Assembly: GCF_052115445.1 (NCBI RefSeq)
Contig: NZ_JBFRGR010000005.1
Location: 286,114-350,113, forward strand
Source of the DNA: Paenibacillus_E sp052115445
Lineage (GTDB): Bacteria > Bacillota > Bacilli > Paenibacillales > NBRC-103111
Length of the DNA stretch: 64,000 bases
Direction of reading: 5' to 3'
Positions 25,987-36,000 of this stretch are shown here, in pieces (position 1 is the first letter of the stretch; the number at the start of each line of letters is the position of its first letter). The notes beneath the pieces were generated by a model, which saw nothing but the letters and a program-made list of their open reading frames with translations, was not told where the DNA came from and did no database searches. The position numbers were made by a program, and so were the translations under genes.

Positions 25987-27320
25987 ATTGCGTGGAGCTT
26001 GAAACGTTATCCCGACGTATCGGCCAGTGGGTTCAAACGAATCGCGAAGAAGCGGTTGAACTTGCGCAATGCTTGGTCAGGATTGAAAGCGTGAATCATC
26101 CACCTCATGGAAACGAACGGGCCTTCCAGCACATGGTGGCCGAATGGCTGAGGTCGGAAGGTGCAGAAGTGGAAGTTTACGACATCCGTTCGGTGCCGGG
26201 GCTCGAGGCTCATCCTGGCTATATGCAGGGCCGGGATTATGCCGACAGACCTAACGTCGTCGGACGATTCCGGGGCGAGGGGGGAGGCAGGTCGCTGATG
26301 TTTTCAAGCCACGCAGATACGGTGCACGAAGGTAGAAAACCATGGCGGTTTCCTCCATTCAGCGGCGTGATTGAGAACGACAAGTTGTATGGACGCGGCG
26401 CATACGATATGAAAGGCGGCTTGGCCGCCTCGCTCATGGCGATCCGTTGCTTGCGCGATTTGGGCGTTAAGCTAAAGGGCGACGTCATCGCCGAAAGCGT
26501 CGTCGATGAAGAGTATGGCGGCTCCAATGGGGCGCTGGCTGCCCGGTTACATGGACCGGATGCGGATATGGCGATCATCCCGGAGCCAAGCAATTTGAAG
26601 CTGTACCCGGCGCACCTGGGGGGTGGTGCCTGGAAAGCAGCGTTCACAGGCAAGAACGGCATCGTCTTCAACGGCGAACAGATTGTCAACGCACTGGATG
26701 CTGCAGTTGACTTTGTTCGATTATTGCGGGAGTTCGGAGATCATTTGCGAAACCGCTATCCGGCGCCCGAGTTGTGGCGCAGCAGCAAGGAGGCGGAGGT
26801 CGCCACGCTTAAGATCGTGACCGGGGATCCGAATCGCGAAGTGACGGAAATGTCCGACACCGGCGAGGTGCGATTCTGGATCGAAGGCTATCCGGGGATG
26901 ACCGGGGACGGGATCATCGGGGAGCTTTGGTCGTTTTACGAGTCCCGGCTTGACGCGTTCCCGATTCTTCGCTCATGCCGGCCCGTTATTACGCCGATGA
27001 TTCGTTACCTCGAGGCGAGCGCTTTGCCGGATGACGAGCGAAGCCGGACTTTTCTTGAAGTCGCCGCATCTGCGGGGGAACGCTCGCTCGGGAAGCCTTG
27101 CGGCGAACCGATGGGAGCGCCTTTCACTTGCGACGCCTTTATGTTCAATCTGTATAGCAGCACGCCTGCGCTTGTTCTCGGTCCGACAGGCGGCAACGCG
27201 CATGCGCCTGACGAGTATTTGGACATTGACAGCTACTTGAGCCTTATTGCATGGTATGCGGAGCTGACGGCGGAATGGTGCGGAATTTGCGCAATGGCTG
27301 ATAGGGAGGTTAAGGCATGA
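25983..27320 (+). CDS. M20 family metallohydrolase (ArgE/DapE-like)
   Basis: This cytosolic two-zinc amidohydrolase or peptidase has about 445 residues. Metal and catalytic motifs are MFSSHADTVHEG, LYGRGAYDMKGG and SVVDEEYGG, with a final His in GGNAHAPDEYL. It probably removes an acyl group or cleaves an amide to free an amino acid. GTG 25983 overlaps the RidA stop; GTG 25992 is equally possible. Its stop overlaps the M81 gene (ATGA), so the two are translationally coupled. The presence of two unrelated metallohydrolases in tandem is notable. Confidence 0.88.
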   Translation: MNCVELETLSRRIGQWVQTNREEAVELAQCLVRIESVNHPPHGNERAFQHMVAEWLRSEGAEVEVYDIRSVPGLEAHPGYMQGRDYADRPNVVGRFRGEGGGRSLMFSSHADTVHEGRKPWRFPPFSGVIENDKLYGRGAYDMKGGLAASLMAIRCLRDLGVKLKGDVIAESVVDEEYGGSNGALAARLHGPDADMAIIPEPSNLKLYPAHLGGGAWKAAFTGKNGIVFNGEQIVNALDAAVDFVRLLREFGDHLRNRYPAPELWRSSKEAEVATLKIVTGDPNREVTEMSDTGEVRFWIEGYPGMTGDGIIGELWSFYESRLDAFPILRSCRPVITPMIRYLEASALPDDERSRTFLEVAASAGERSLGKPCGEPMGAPFTCDAFMFNLYSSTPALVLGPTGGNAHAPDEYLDIDSYLSLIAWYAELTAEWCGICAMADREVKA

Positions 27321-28807
27321 TTACACAGGAATCGGTGCAGATCGCCGTCGCGGGCATTTTGCATGAAACCAATACGTTTGCGCCTGGGCTTACGGAATTG
27401 GCGAACTTCAAGGGAGAATGGGTCGCAGGGCGCGAGGCATTCTACGAACGCTACAGCGGTACCCGCACCTCCATGGGCGGTGTCATCGATGCGGCTGACC
27501 GACATGGCATCGAGCTGAAGCCGGGGGTATATGCGGCGGCTACGCCCAGCGGGATGGTGAGCAGCGAAGCGGCGGATGAGCTGATCGATGCGGTTGTGGC
27601 ATCGATTGACCCGGAAGCTTCCGGCCTCGTGCTCATTATGCACGGTGCGATGGCGTCCGAGCAGTATGGCGATCTGGAAGGCGAATGTCTGCGGAGAATC
27701 CGCGAAAAGCGCGGCGCCGCATTTCCAATCGCCATGACGATTGATCTTCACGGCAATGTTAGTCCCGCGATGGTGCGTCTTGCTGACGTAATCGTTGGCT
27801 ACGATACGTATCCCCACATCGATATGCACGAGCGCGCAGAAGAGGCGTTCGGTCTTCTGGTGCGGATCATTCGCCGGGAGATTTCACCTGTGCGTTCTTA
27901 TTCCCATACGGGCATGCTGGTCGTTCCCCAGGCGATGATGACTGAAGAGGGAAGCATGAAGTTGCTCATGGATCGGGCGTTTGACATGGAAACGAATCCC
28001 CATGTACTGAACGTGACGGTTGTCGGCGGATTTCCTTATTGCGATGTAGCGGATGCGGGTATGTCGTTCATCGTCACGACGGATGGCGATCAGGAGCTCG
28101 CTGAGCGTTGCGCCTCCGAGCTCGCGCAGATGGCGATCGGAATGAAAGACCTGTTCGAGATCGACCAAATGCCGCCGGCCAGCGCGGTTTCTGCGGCGCT
28201 GGCCGAGCCGCTGGGCCCGGTCATTCTCGCCGAGGGGTCCGATAATGTCGGCGGTGGCGCCCCTGCTGATGCGACGCATGTGCTGGCTTGCTTGACGAAC
28301 GTTCAGCAGAAGGCACTAGTCGTCATCAGGGACGAGGCGGCCGTGCGCCGTGCGTTTGAGATCGGCATTGGCGCCACCTTCGAAGGCAAGGTCGGAGGAA
28401 AAAGCGATCGGCTGCATGGCGAACCCGTTATGGTGAACGGCAAGGTGCGGCTCTTGTTCGACGGGAAATATCGGCATATCGGTCCGTATATGACCGGCGG
28501 ACGGGCGGACATGGGGAACACGGCAGTCGTCGAGTGTGGACAGTTGACGCTGGTGCTGACGGAGAAGCGGGCAGCGCCATGGGACTTGGGTCATGTCCGG
28601 AGCGTCGGCTTATGGCCGGAAGACTTCAAAATTATTGTCGTCAAATCGGCCATCGCTTGGCAAGCCGCGTTCGGCCGGTTCGCCAAACGCGTCATTCACG
28701 TCGATTCGCCTGGATGCTGCAGTGCGAATTTACGGCATTTCGAGTATCGTCAGGTGCGGAGACCGGCCTATCCGCTTGACGCAGAGCCGAATCTGATTCT
28801 TGATTGA
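27317..28807 (+). CDS. M81 family metallopeptidase (MlrC-like)
   Basis: This 496-residue protein is related to MlrC, the microcystin-degradation amidase. Motifs seen are GILHETNTFAPG (about residues 15-26), LIMHGAMASE and MTIDLHGNVSP. YDTYPHIDMHERA and NVGGGAPADAT are also present. Family members bind zinc and hydrolyse small peptide or amide bonds; most have unknown natural substrates, and in Paenibacillaceae they sit in catabolic operons. Coupled to the M20 gene by overlap, it may form part of one degradation pathway for an N-acylated or peptide-like compound. Confidence 0.88.
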   Translation: MITQESVQIAVAGILHETNTFAPGLTELANFKGEWVAGREAFYERYSGTRTSMGGVIDAADRHGIELKPGVYAAATPSGMVSSEAADELIDAVVASIDPEASGLVLIMHGAMASEQYGDLEGECLRRIREKRGAAFPIAMTIDLHGNVSPAMVRLADVIVGYDTYPHIDMHERAEEAFGLLVRIIRREISPVRSYSHTGMLVVPQAMMTEEGSMKLLMDRAFDMETNPHVLNVTVVGGFPYCDVADAGMSFIVTTDGDQELAERCASELAQMAIGMKDLFEIDQMPPASAVSAALAEPLGPVILAEGSDNVGGGAPADATHVLACLTNVQQKALVVIRDEAAVRRAFEIGIGATFEGKVGGKSDRLHGEPVMVNGKVRLLFDGKYRHIGPYMTGGRADMGNTAVVECGQLTLVLTEKRAAPWDLGHVRSVGLWPEDFKIIVVKSAIAWQAAFGRFAKRVIHVDSPGCCSANLRHFEYRQVRRPAYPLDAEPNLILD

Positions 28808-28825
28808 TCGAAGGAGGGACAAGAG

Positions 28826-30139
28826 ATGTCCAGAAATTATGAAACATCACAACGGCTGTTGGCCGAATCCAAACGCTATTTGTCTGGAGGTGTGGCCTCC
28901 TCGCTGCGCAGCGCGATGAAGCCGACGCCCCTGTTTGCGGAGTCCGGCAGCGGGCCGCGCGTCCGAGATGTGGACGGCAATGCCTATATCGATTATCTGC
29001 TCGCTTATGGTCCGCTGATTCTCGGCCATGCTCATCCATCCTTGATGGAGGGTGTGGGCGAAGCGCTGCGTAACAGCGTCACGTATGGCTTGCAGCATAA
29101 GGGTGAGATCGAGCTCGCAAAGCTGCTGACGGAACTGCTTCCCTGCGCTGAACGGGTAGCGCTCAGCGGCTCAGGGACAGAGGCCGTCATGCTGGCGCTC
29201 CGTCTTGCGCGAGCTTACACGGGCAAACGGAAAGTTGTCCGCTTTCACGGCCATTACCACGGTTGGTCGGATGCGATTTTCACCTCGTTTCCAAGCGCAG
29301 ATATGCGGCAATCCGCGGCAGCCGGCGCTGCCGACAGCCATATTGTTCCCGGTACTGGAGGGCAAAGCGAGCTCAGTCTGCAGGACATCATCTTGCTGCC
29401 TTGGAACGACGCTGAAGTGCTGGAAGCGGTGTTGCGGCAGGAAAAAGATGATATTGCGGCGGTCATCACGGAACCCGTGATGTGCAACTCTGGCTGCATC
29501 CATCCGAAGCCTGGCTATATGCAGCGGATGCGTGAATTGACCGACGAGCTTGGTATCGTCATGATTATGGATGAAGTGATTACCGGTTTCAGGCTCGGTC
29601 TCGGAGGGGCTCATGGCAAGTTTGGACTGATGCCGGATCTGGTCACGATCGGCAAGGCGATGGGGGGAGGCATCGCGATCAGCGGCGTGGCCGGAAAGGC
29701 AGACATTATGGCGCTGATCGAAGACGGAACCGTCAGCCATTTGGGCACGTTGAACGGCAACTGCGCGGCAACGGCGGCGGCGTTGGCAACGCTTGGCGAA
29801 CTGGGCAAAAACGGCGGTTCGGTATACCAGCTGATGGAGCAAACGGCCGACAAGCTGGTGCAGGGCATCCGATCGCTTCTGGTCAAGCGAGGCATTCCCG
29901 GCTTGATCAACCAGGCAGGCCCCGTGTTCCACTTGATGTTTACGGATGAAACCAAGGTGGAAGATTTCGTCTCGTTCAACAAGCGGGATGCCTCTCGCTA
30001 TGTCAGGTTCGCCGAGCGGTTGCTCGAGGAAGGCGTGCTTGTCCGTGCAAGCGGCTTATGGTATGTTTCGGCGTCACATGGCGAAGCGGAAGTTGAGTCG
30101 ACGCTCGAGTCGGTCGATCGGGCGTTGGCAGGCTTGTAA
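28826..30139 (+). CDS. Class III aminotransferase (glutamate-1-semialdehyde mutase-like)
   Basis: This 437-residue PLP enzyme contains YLLAYGPLILGHAHP, ALSGSGTEAVMLALRLARA and FHGHYHGWSD. The cofactor region is IMIMDEVITGFRLG, and TIGKAMGGGIAISG holds the Schiff-base Lys. This is the GSA/beta-amino-acid branch rather than ornithine aminotransferase. Since it lies in a catabolic operon and not with heme genes, it more likely moves an amino group to or from a keto or semialdehyde intermediate. The ribosome site AAGGAGGG is strong. Confidence 0.9.
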   Translation: MSRNYETSQRLLAESKRYLSGGVASSLRSAMKPTPLFAESGSGPRVRDVDGNAYIDYLLAYGPLILGHAHPSLMEGVGEALRNSVTYGLQHKGEIELAKLLTELLPCAERVALSGSGTEAVMLALRLARAYTGKRKVVRFHGHYHGWSDAIFTSFPSADMRQSAAAGAADSHIVPGTGGQSELSLQDIILLPWNDAEVLEAVLRQEKDDIAAVITEPVMCNSGCIHPKPGYMQRMRELTDELGIVMIMDEVITGFRLGLGGAHGKFGLMPDLVTIGKAMGGGIAISGVAGKADIMALIEDGTVSHLGTLNGNCAATAAALATLGELGKNGGSVYQLMEQTADKLVQGIRSLLVKRGIPGLINQAGPVFHLMFTDETKVEDFVSFNKRDASRYVRFAERLLEEGVLVRASGLWYVSASHGEAEVESTLESVDRALAGL

Positions 30140-30194
30140 TTCGTGGATGTATGACAGGTCGGGTGCAAGAAGGAACAGAAGAGAGGTTAACGAG

Positions 30195-30953
30195 ATGAGA
30201 CTAAGCGGCAAAATTGCTTTGATAACGGGAGGCTCCGCGGGGATTGGCAAAGCGATTGCTGCCCGCTTCGGAGCTGAGGGAGCTTGCATTGCCATAACGG
30301 GGCGGGACAAGGAAACGCTGGAGCAGGCAGTTGCCGAAATCAAAGAGCAAGGCGGGGACGCCATTGCGATTTGCGGCGATGTGCAAAGGGCGGCCGATGT
30401 GGCGAACATGGTTCGGACGGTTCAGGATCAGTGGGGGACGATTGACGTGCTGGTCAACAATGCGGGAATCTGTCGCACCTCCCCTTTCCTGGACATCAGC
30501 GAAGAGGACTGGGAGCAGCACATGGCGATCAATCTGAAAGGCACGTTTCTCGTCGGTCAGGCTGTCGCGCGGGAGATGGTGAAACGCGGGCAAGGCGGCT
30601 CGATTATCAACATGTCGAGCGTAAACGGTCTTGCGGCGGAAGCGGATCAGGCGCACTACAACGCGACCAAAGGGGGCATCAACTTGCTCACCATGTCGAT
30701 GGCGCTCGAACTGGCGCCGCTCGGCATACGCGTCAATGCCTTGTGCCCGGGAATGATCGAGACGCGGCTGACCAAGCCGCTGATCGATAACCCAGTTGCG
30801 CTCGGGCCGTACTTGCACACGATCCCGATGGGGCGCGTCGGACAGCCGGATGAAATCGCCGATGCGGCGCTGTTTCTCGCCTCCGGCGATTCGCGCTATA
30901 TGACGGGCCATTGTCTGGTAGTTGATGGAGGGCAGTTCATTAAGTTATCCTAA
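30195..30953 (+). CDS. SDR family NAD(P)-dependent dehydrogenase/reductase
   Basis: This classical short-chain dehydrogenase of 252 residues has the cofactor motif TGGSAGIG (about residues 10-17), NNAG and the catalytic Tyr155/Lys159 in YNATK. ALCPGMIETRL and the C-terminal LVVDGG are also present. ATG 30195 follows GAGAGG, and the longer upstream frame is only an overlap with the aminotransferase gene. FabG-like in sequence, it probably oxidises a sugar or hydroxy acid in this operon, perhaps producing the lactone for the SMP-30 protein. Confidence 0.92.
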   Translation: MRLSGKIALITGGSAGIGKAIAARFGAEGACIAITGRDKETLEQAVAEIKEQGGDAIAICGDVQRAADVANMVRTVQDQWGTIDVLVNNAGICRTSPFLDISEEDWEQHMAINLKGTFLVGQAVAREMVKRGQGGSIINMSSVNGLAAEADQAHYNATKGGINLLTMSMALELAPLGIRVNALCPGMIETRLTKPLIDNPVALGPYLHTIPMGRVGQPDEIADAALFLASGDSRYMTGHCLVVDGGQFIKLS

Positions 30954-31000
30954 TAATGGACGATCAGACTCGCCCTAGGCGGTAGACGGAGGAACGAGCA

Positions 31001-31792
31001 ATGAACAAGGAAGAGGAAGAGAAACAGGGACGCTATACGATCCAATCGATCGACAAAGCGCTGGATCTGCTCGAACTGCTGGCCGATCGCGGGTCCCTCA
31101 GCTTGATCGAATTGAATGAACTGCTGGAACAGCCCAAATCGTCGACATACCGGATTGTGCTTACGCTTGAGAACCGGGGATTCATCAGCCGCAGCGACGA
31201 GGATGGCAAGTATTGCCTCGGGTACAAGCAACTGATGCTGACGCGAAACTTGCTGGAGCGGAATACGCTCCGCTCGGCGGCTTTGCAGGAAATGAAGCGG
31301 TTGTCCGAACGGTACGGCGACACGGTCAATTTGGGAGTTTTGGTGGGGGGCAGCGTTCTCTATGTGGAAATTATCGAAAGTACACATGCGCTGCGCATGA
31401 CGGATGCCATCGGATCACGGTCGCCGTTTCACGCCACGGCAATCGGCAAGGCGATTGCGGCATATTTGCCGCAGGGCGCCGTTCATGAGCTGGTAGCTTC
31501 ATACGGACTGCCTGCCATGATGCCGAATACGATCGTATCGGAAGATAAGCTGTTCGCGGAGCTGGAACACATCCGCAAGATGGGCTACGCGCTTGACGAT
31601 CAGGAAATGGTCGAAGGTGCCCGCTGTCTGGCGGCTCCTGTGTTCGATCTGCATGGCCATCCGCTTGGGGCGATCAGCCTATCCGGCGCTGCGCATCGCT
31701 TCGCAGCGGACAAGGTGCCTGAAATCGTCGTGCATCTGCGGGAAGCGGCTGCAGTCGCTTCCCGCAAGCTTGGATTTCTACAAGGGCCTTGA
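31001..31792 (+). CDS. IclR-family transcriptional regulator
   Basis: This 263-residue regulator is the last gene of the catabolic operon. The winged helix-turn-helix spans about residues 12-75 (SIDKALDLLELLADRG, then EQPKSSTYRIVLTLENRGFI). It is followed by the IclR effector domain with HATAIGKAIAAYLP and GARCLAAPVFD. Family members bind small aromatic or sugar acids and usually control the adjacent operon. The inverted repeats at 22568 are candidate targets. ATG 31001 follows GGAGG. Confidence 0.92.
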   Translation: MNKEEEEKQGRYTIQSIDKALDLLELLADRGSLSLIELNELLEQPKSSTYRIVLTLENRGFISRSDEDGKYCLGYKQLMLTRNLLERNTLRSAALQEMKRLSERYGDTVNLGVLVGGSVLYVEIIESTHALRMTDAIGSRSPFHATAIGKAIAAYLPQGAVHELVASYGLPAMMPNTIVSEDKLFAELEHIRKMGYALDDQEMVEGARCLAAPVFDLHGHPLGAISLSGAAHRFAADKVPEIVVHLREAAAVASRKLGFLQGP

Positions 31793-31819
31793 CGGAAGTT
31801 CGGATAAATTTCATCGAAA

Positions 31820-31921
31820 ATAGGCTTATTTCGTGTTCGCGATGTGGTAAAGCTATTTAAGGATGCCGGTGTAGCACGACCCGGATGGGAACGAGCGACG
31901 GGGCGGAATAAGAGTAATTAA
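31820..31921 (+). other. Possible short coding remnant after the IclR gene
   Basis: An open frame without a start reads FRVRDVVKLFKDAGVARPG and ends in TGRNKSN and a stop at 31919-31921. It has the look of a C-terminal helical region, loosely like the tail of Fic-type proteins, but it is too short to name. The stop lies in the following hairpin. Confidence 0.2.
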
Positions 31922-31956
31922 CGCGTAGAGCCGCTGTATACGGTCTACGCGTTTTT
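31918..31956. terminator. Hairpin terminator, near-identical to the one at 37461
   Basis: AACGCGTAGA (31920-31929) pairs exactly with 31944-31953 and is followed by further T residues. It separates the IclR operon from the convergent AraC gene. An almost identical hairpin lies at 37461-37497, beyond the DUF4838 gene, so the pair frames the AraC/DUF4838 cassette. Confidence 0.75.
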
Positions 31957-31972
31957 ACGTCGTTCTTATAGA

Positions 31973-32842
31973 TCAAATTCCTTTTCGAAATTGTAATGGT
32001 GTGTATCCATTTTTTTGTTTAAAAACTTTACTGAAATGCCCTACATCGTAAAATCCTATTAAACCGGCAACCTCCGTAATGCTAATGTTTGAATCCAATA
32101 GCAGTTGTTTGGCACGGTGCAAGCGAACATCGGTAACCATTTGCATAGGAGTCATCCCGAACAGCTTCTTAAATTCACGTAAAAAATGAAAGGAACTCAT
32201 ATTGGACTGACTGCTAATTTCCTCTAAATTTATTTTATTCGCATACTGTTTTTCTATGTAATCCACTGCTGGCTTCAACTTCGCGTATTGTTCAATATAG
32301 CGGACAGGACTTACATCTAAACTAATTTCAATAGCATACATGCGTAAAATGGATACGATAAATGAATAGATTTCCGAAATAATTAACAATTCATAGCCAA
32401 TAAGCTTTGATGTATGTTCTTCATTTACCGTTTTGAACCCTTCATTTAATTTAGGCCAAAGTTTATGGGTAGGTTTATATTGGTTGCGGATTTTTCGATG
32501 TCCCAATAATAATGAAATCCATAGTTCTGTTTCCTGGTTTGCAATTGCGCGATATAGCAAAACTCGATCGAAGAGCATACCCTGGATCATAGGATCGACC
32601 TCTTCGTCTTTATTCATCACAGAATGAACTTGGCGACTGTTAAAAAAGAAAATATCGCCTTCTTCACCGATGTAAGTTAGTTCGTCGACTTTAACTTGAA
32701 CGGAGCCTGAAACAACTTGAATGATTTCCAGTTGCTCGTGCCAATGCGGCAGGACGAGATAATTGTTATTCATTTGCTTTACTCGCGTTATTTTGAATGG
32801 GAATCGTTGGTTATAATCTATAGTCTGCTGTTGTGTTTCCAT
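31973..32842 (-). CDS. AraC-family regulator with cupin sensor domain, divergent to DUF4838 gene 2
   Basis: This 289-residue regulator has an N-terminal cupin-like domain, with VLPHWHEQLEIIQVVSG and EEGDIFFFNSRQVHSV. The C-terminal double helix-turn-helix (about residues 190-289) includes NLEEISSQSNMSSFHFLREFK and the hallmark VGHFSKVFKQKNGYTPLQFR. The start follows GAGGAGGGG. It is transcribed away from the secreted enzyme gene at 33083 and probably activates it in response to a sugar. A cre-like site lies just upstream. Confidence 0.9.
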   Translation of the reverse strand: METQQQTIDYNQRFPFKITRVKQMNNNYLVLPHWHEQLEIIQVVSGSVQVKVDELTYIGEEGDIFFFNSRQVHSVMNKDEEVDPMIQGMLFDRVLLYRAIANQETELWISLLLGHRKIRNQYKPTHKLWPKLNEGFKTVNEEHTSKLIGYELLIISEIYSFIVSILRMYAIEISLDVSPVRYIEQYAKLKPAVDYIEKQYANKINLEEISSQSNMSSFHFLREFKKLFGMTPMQMVTDVRLHRAKQLLLDSNISITEVAGLIGFYDVGHFSKVFKQKNGYTPLQFRKGI

Positions 32843-32860
32843 TTGATGGCCCCTCCTCTT

Positions 32861-32874
32861 TGCAAGCGCTTCCT
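32861..32874 (-). promoter_or_regulatory. Candidate cre site upstream of the AraC gene
   Basis: On the minus strand the site reads AGGAAGCGCTTGCA, close to the cre consensus with the exact GCGC centre. It lies between the AraC promoter region and its ribosome site, which suits CcpA repression. Confidence 0.45.
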
Positions 32875-33047
32875 CGGATACTATTGATTATACGCTATTT
32901 TTTATAAAGCCGATGATGAACAGCAATAATATACAAAAAGATAGCAAGATGCTTCGTAGATTTCCTCTACCCTCGATGGTAACTTTATAGGTAAGTTCGA
33001 GCAGAGGATTCGCATTAGCCAAGTGAATGGAGAACTTACTATGTTCG

Positions 33048-33065
33048 AAAGAAATCGATTTCTTT
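33048..33065. promoter_or_regulatory. Perfect 18-bp palindrome upstream of DUF4838 gene 2
   Basis: AAAGAAATCGATTTCTTT is identical to the core of the palindrome at 238-257 and lies 17 bp upstream of the start codon at 33083. An operator overlapping the transcript start or leader is the simplest reading. Confidence 0.6.
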
Positions 33066-33082
33066 TTACGAGGAGGAGAATT

Positions 33083-36000
33083 ATGTTGAAGCAAAAGTGG
33101 ATGTTGTGGACGTTGGTTTTTGCCTTAGTTTTCACTTCAATGGCCGGGTTGCCCAACACTACCACTGCGCAAGCGCCGGACAGTCTGACACGGAGTCAAA
33201 TCAATCAGGTACAAACGTTGCTAGATTCCTTGATCGGATCAGGGGGTGTTCAGCACCCGCTGTCCAAGCAGCTCGATAACGCATTGCAACAAGCCAAGCA
33301 TCAGTTAGAGAAAGGCTCGATTGCGCAGGCACGCAAGAAGATGGAAGATTTCCTGAAGCATCTTACCAACGAGGGTATGCAGAAAAATATAACCGAAGCC
33401 GCAAAAATCCAGTTGGAGAAAGCGGTTACAGCGGTGCTGGAAGGAGAAGTACCTGCTTCAAATCCGCCGCTATACATCGTCCATGACGGTCAAGCGAATG
33501 CGGTTATTGTAAAACCTGAACAGAGCGGCGCAGAAATTAATGAAGCAGCGAACGCGATGTCGGATTACATGGAGCGCTCTACAGGAGTTAAACTCCCGAT
33601 CAATACCGTTGGTCAGCTTGGGAGTCTAAATTTGGAGCCATCGACAATCCTGCTGCGTATCGGGGAAGGCTCTTATCCCGAGGATCAAGCACTGGCTTCA
33701 GAAGTGGCAGCCCTGCATGCGGATGGCTTCATCATCGCTCCATCCGAGACGCAATTAATCATTACGAGCCCGACATCGGTCGGAACACGTAACGGCGTAT
33801 ATGCCTTTTTGGAGAAGTACGTAGGCGTTACATGGCTATTCCCAAGTGATGAGTGGACAGATGTACCACATTTGAATGAACTTGTGATACCGGTGGAACG
33901 CTGGAAGGACGAGCCAACTGCCTTCTCGTTGCGGCGATCCATGAATATGAGCGATGGCAATTATGGCGATGTTCGTTATAAGTGGCAACGTGAAAATCGT
34001 ACACTATCTGCGTCAGAAATCAAACTTGGTCATAATATGTTTACCCTTTTCCCGGTTGCCAAATATGGAGATACGACAGCTTATCCGAACTTCTATCCGA
34101 ATAATCGACCACCTGCTCCCGGCGCGTACACAGGTTGGCAGCCGTGCTTTAGCAACCCTGCAACAGTCCAGGTAGCGATCGAAAATATTAAGGAGTATTT
34201 CCGTAACAATCCCAATGAAATTTCCTTTTCTCTTGTTGTGAATGATTCTAATGGATTTTGTGAGATGAATCCTGCCCATCCCGGTTATCCTGCAAACCCT
34301 ACAAAAAACTCAGTTGGTCTGCAACATATGTCCGAGATTTATTATAAATGGGTGAATGATGTCGTTAGTGGCGTGGTAGCGGACCCTCTGTATGCCAATA
34401 AATGGTTTTCGGTATACGCCTATGAAGCCGTAATCGATCCACCTGCATTTCCTCTACATCCACAAGTTATTCCAGTTGTGACGAAAGATCGTCTAGCTTG
34501 GGTAGATGAGGAAGTGGAACAGAAGGGGAAGGCCCAGTTCGATGCTTGGAAAGAGAAGGCGACAACGCTAGGCTGGTATGATTATATGGAAAGCTTTGCC
34601 TACCATGCTCCACGCGTTTATCCGCATCTGGTGAAAGACTTATATGATTACGCTGTCGATCATGATGTGAAATTGCATCATTGGGACATGCATCCTGTAT
34701 TAGGGGATGGGCCTCAGCCATGGATTATTGCCAAGCTAGGCTGGAACGAGAATCAAGACGTAGACGTATTGCTCGATCACTGGTATCAAGCAGCGGTTGG
34801 TTCGAAGGCAGCTGCGGATTTAAAGGCATACTTCGAGATGTGGGAGACATTTTGGCGAACAGATGCAAGAGCCTCCTCCTGGTTTCAATCCTCTAAGAAT
34901 GATGTCTATCTGACGATGAGGAATAGTTCTTATTTATTACTCGCTCAAGATGAATTTTTACAGGGTCGGACTCTACTTGAATCTGTGTTAACCAAGGCGG
35001 AGACACCTGAGCAAAAGCTAAGGGCTGAACAGCTGTTACTTCAGTACGAATATTATGAGGCATCTGCTTATTCCTATCAAAGTCAGCGTCAAATCAATAA
35101 ACCTGACAACGAAGTCGAGGCTTTAGCGATATTGAATGGGTTAGATAACACATTGGAAAGTCGCTTGTCTGCTTCCAAACGCAGAGCGGAGTTTATTCAA
35201 GAATTCAGCAAAAATCCAACGCTCAAATATCCAGTTAATCCTGTAACCTATAACGAAGTATGGACGGGGTGGAACGCAAATGAATTCTGGTACACGAAGG
35301 ATTTTTTGAACTCATGTGTAACATGTAATGTATATAGCGAAATCATGCAAAAACTTCATGCCTTTCAACAAGATATTGCTCGTCCGAATCTTCGTGAATT
35401 TGCAAATTTGTTGAATCGTATCGATCTTAAAAATTCCTTAGCCGACAATGCCTCTTTCGAAGATGGTACAGCCACATGGAATTTGTGGAAACCTGATGGT
35501 ACAGCAAATATCGCAGTCACGAATCAAAACGCAAACAGCGGGTTTAAGAGTTTAGTCTTCACAAATGCCAAACAAGCGGGTGTTTGGAAAAACATTGATG
35601 TCAAACCAGGATTGTTGGCAAGCTCTGTTAAATTTTTCACGCCTGCGGGTACAACGAGTCAAGGTACTGTGCAAATTGTGATTGAGCTCCATACAGAAAA
35701 AGGAAAGAGCACGTATTTCTCCAAAGCGATGACGTTAGCGGATTATGCAGGGGAATGGACAGAGGTTACCTTCTTCGATGAACTACCTGCCCAGATTGAT
35801 GGATACGACATCAAGAATATTTTAATTAATACGCAAATTAAAAATGCAACAGATGCAACCGTTTATTTGGACGATATTGGCGTCTATCAAGTGGAGTATG
35901 GTGCGGGCGACTTGAAAAATGTGGTTTATAACTACATTAGCGGAGGAAAATTAACATCTACCCAAGCTGGAGCCATGCTGCAGGCGCTGGAAGAAGCCGA

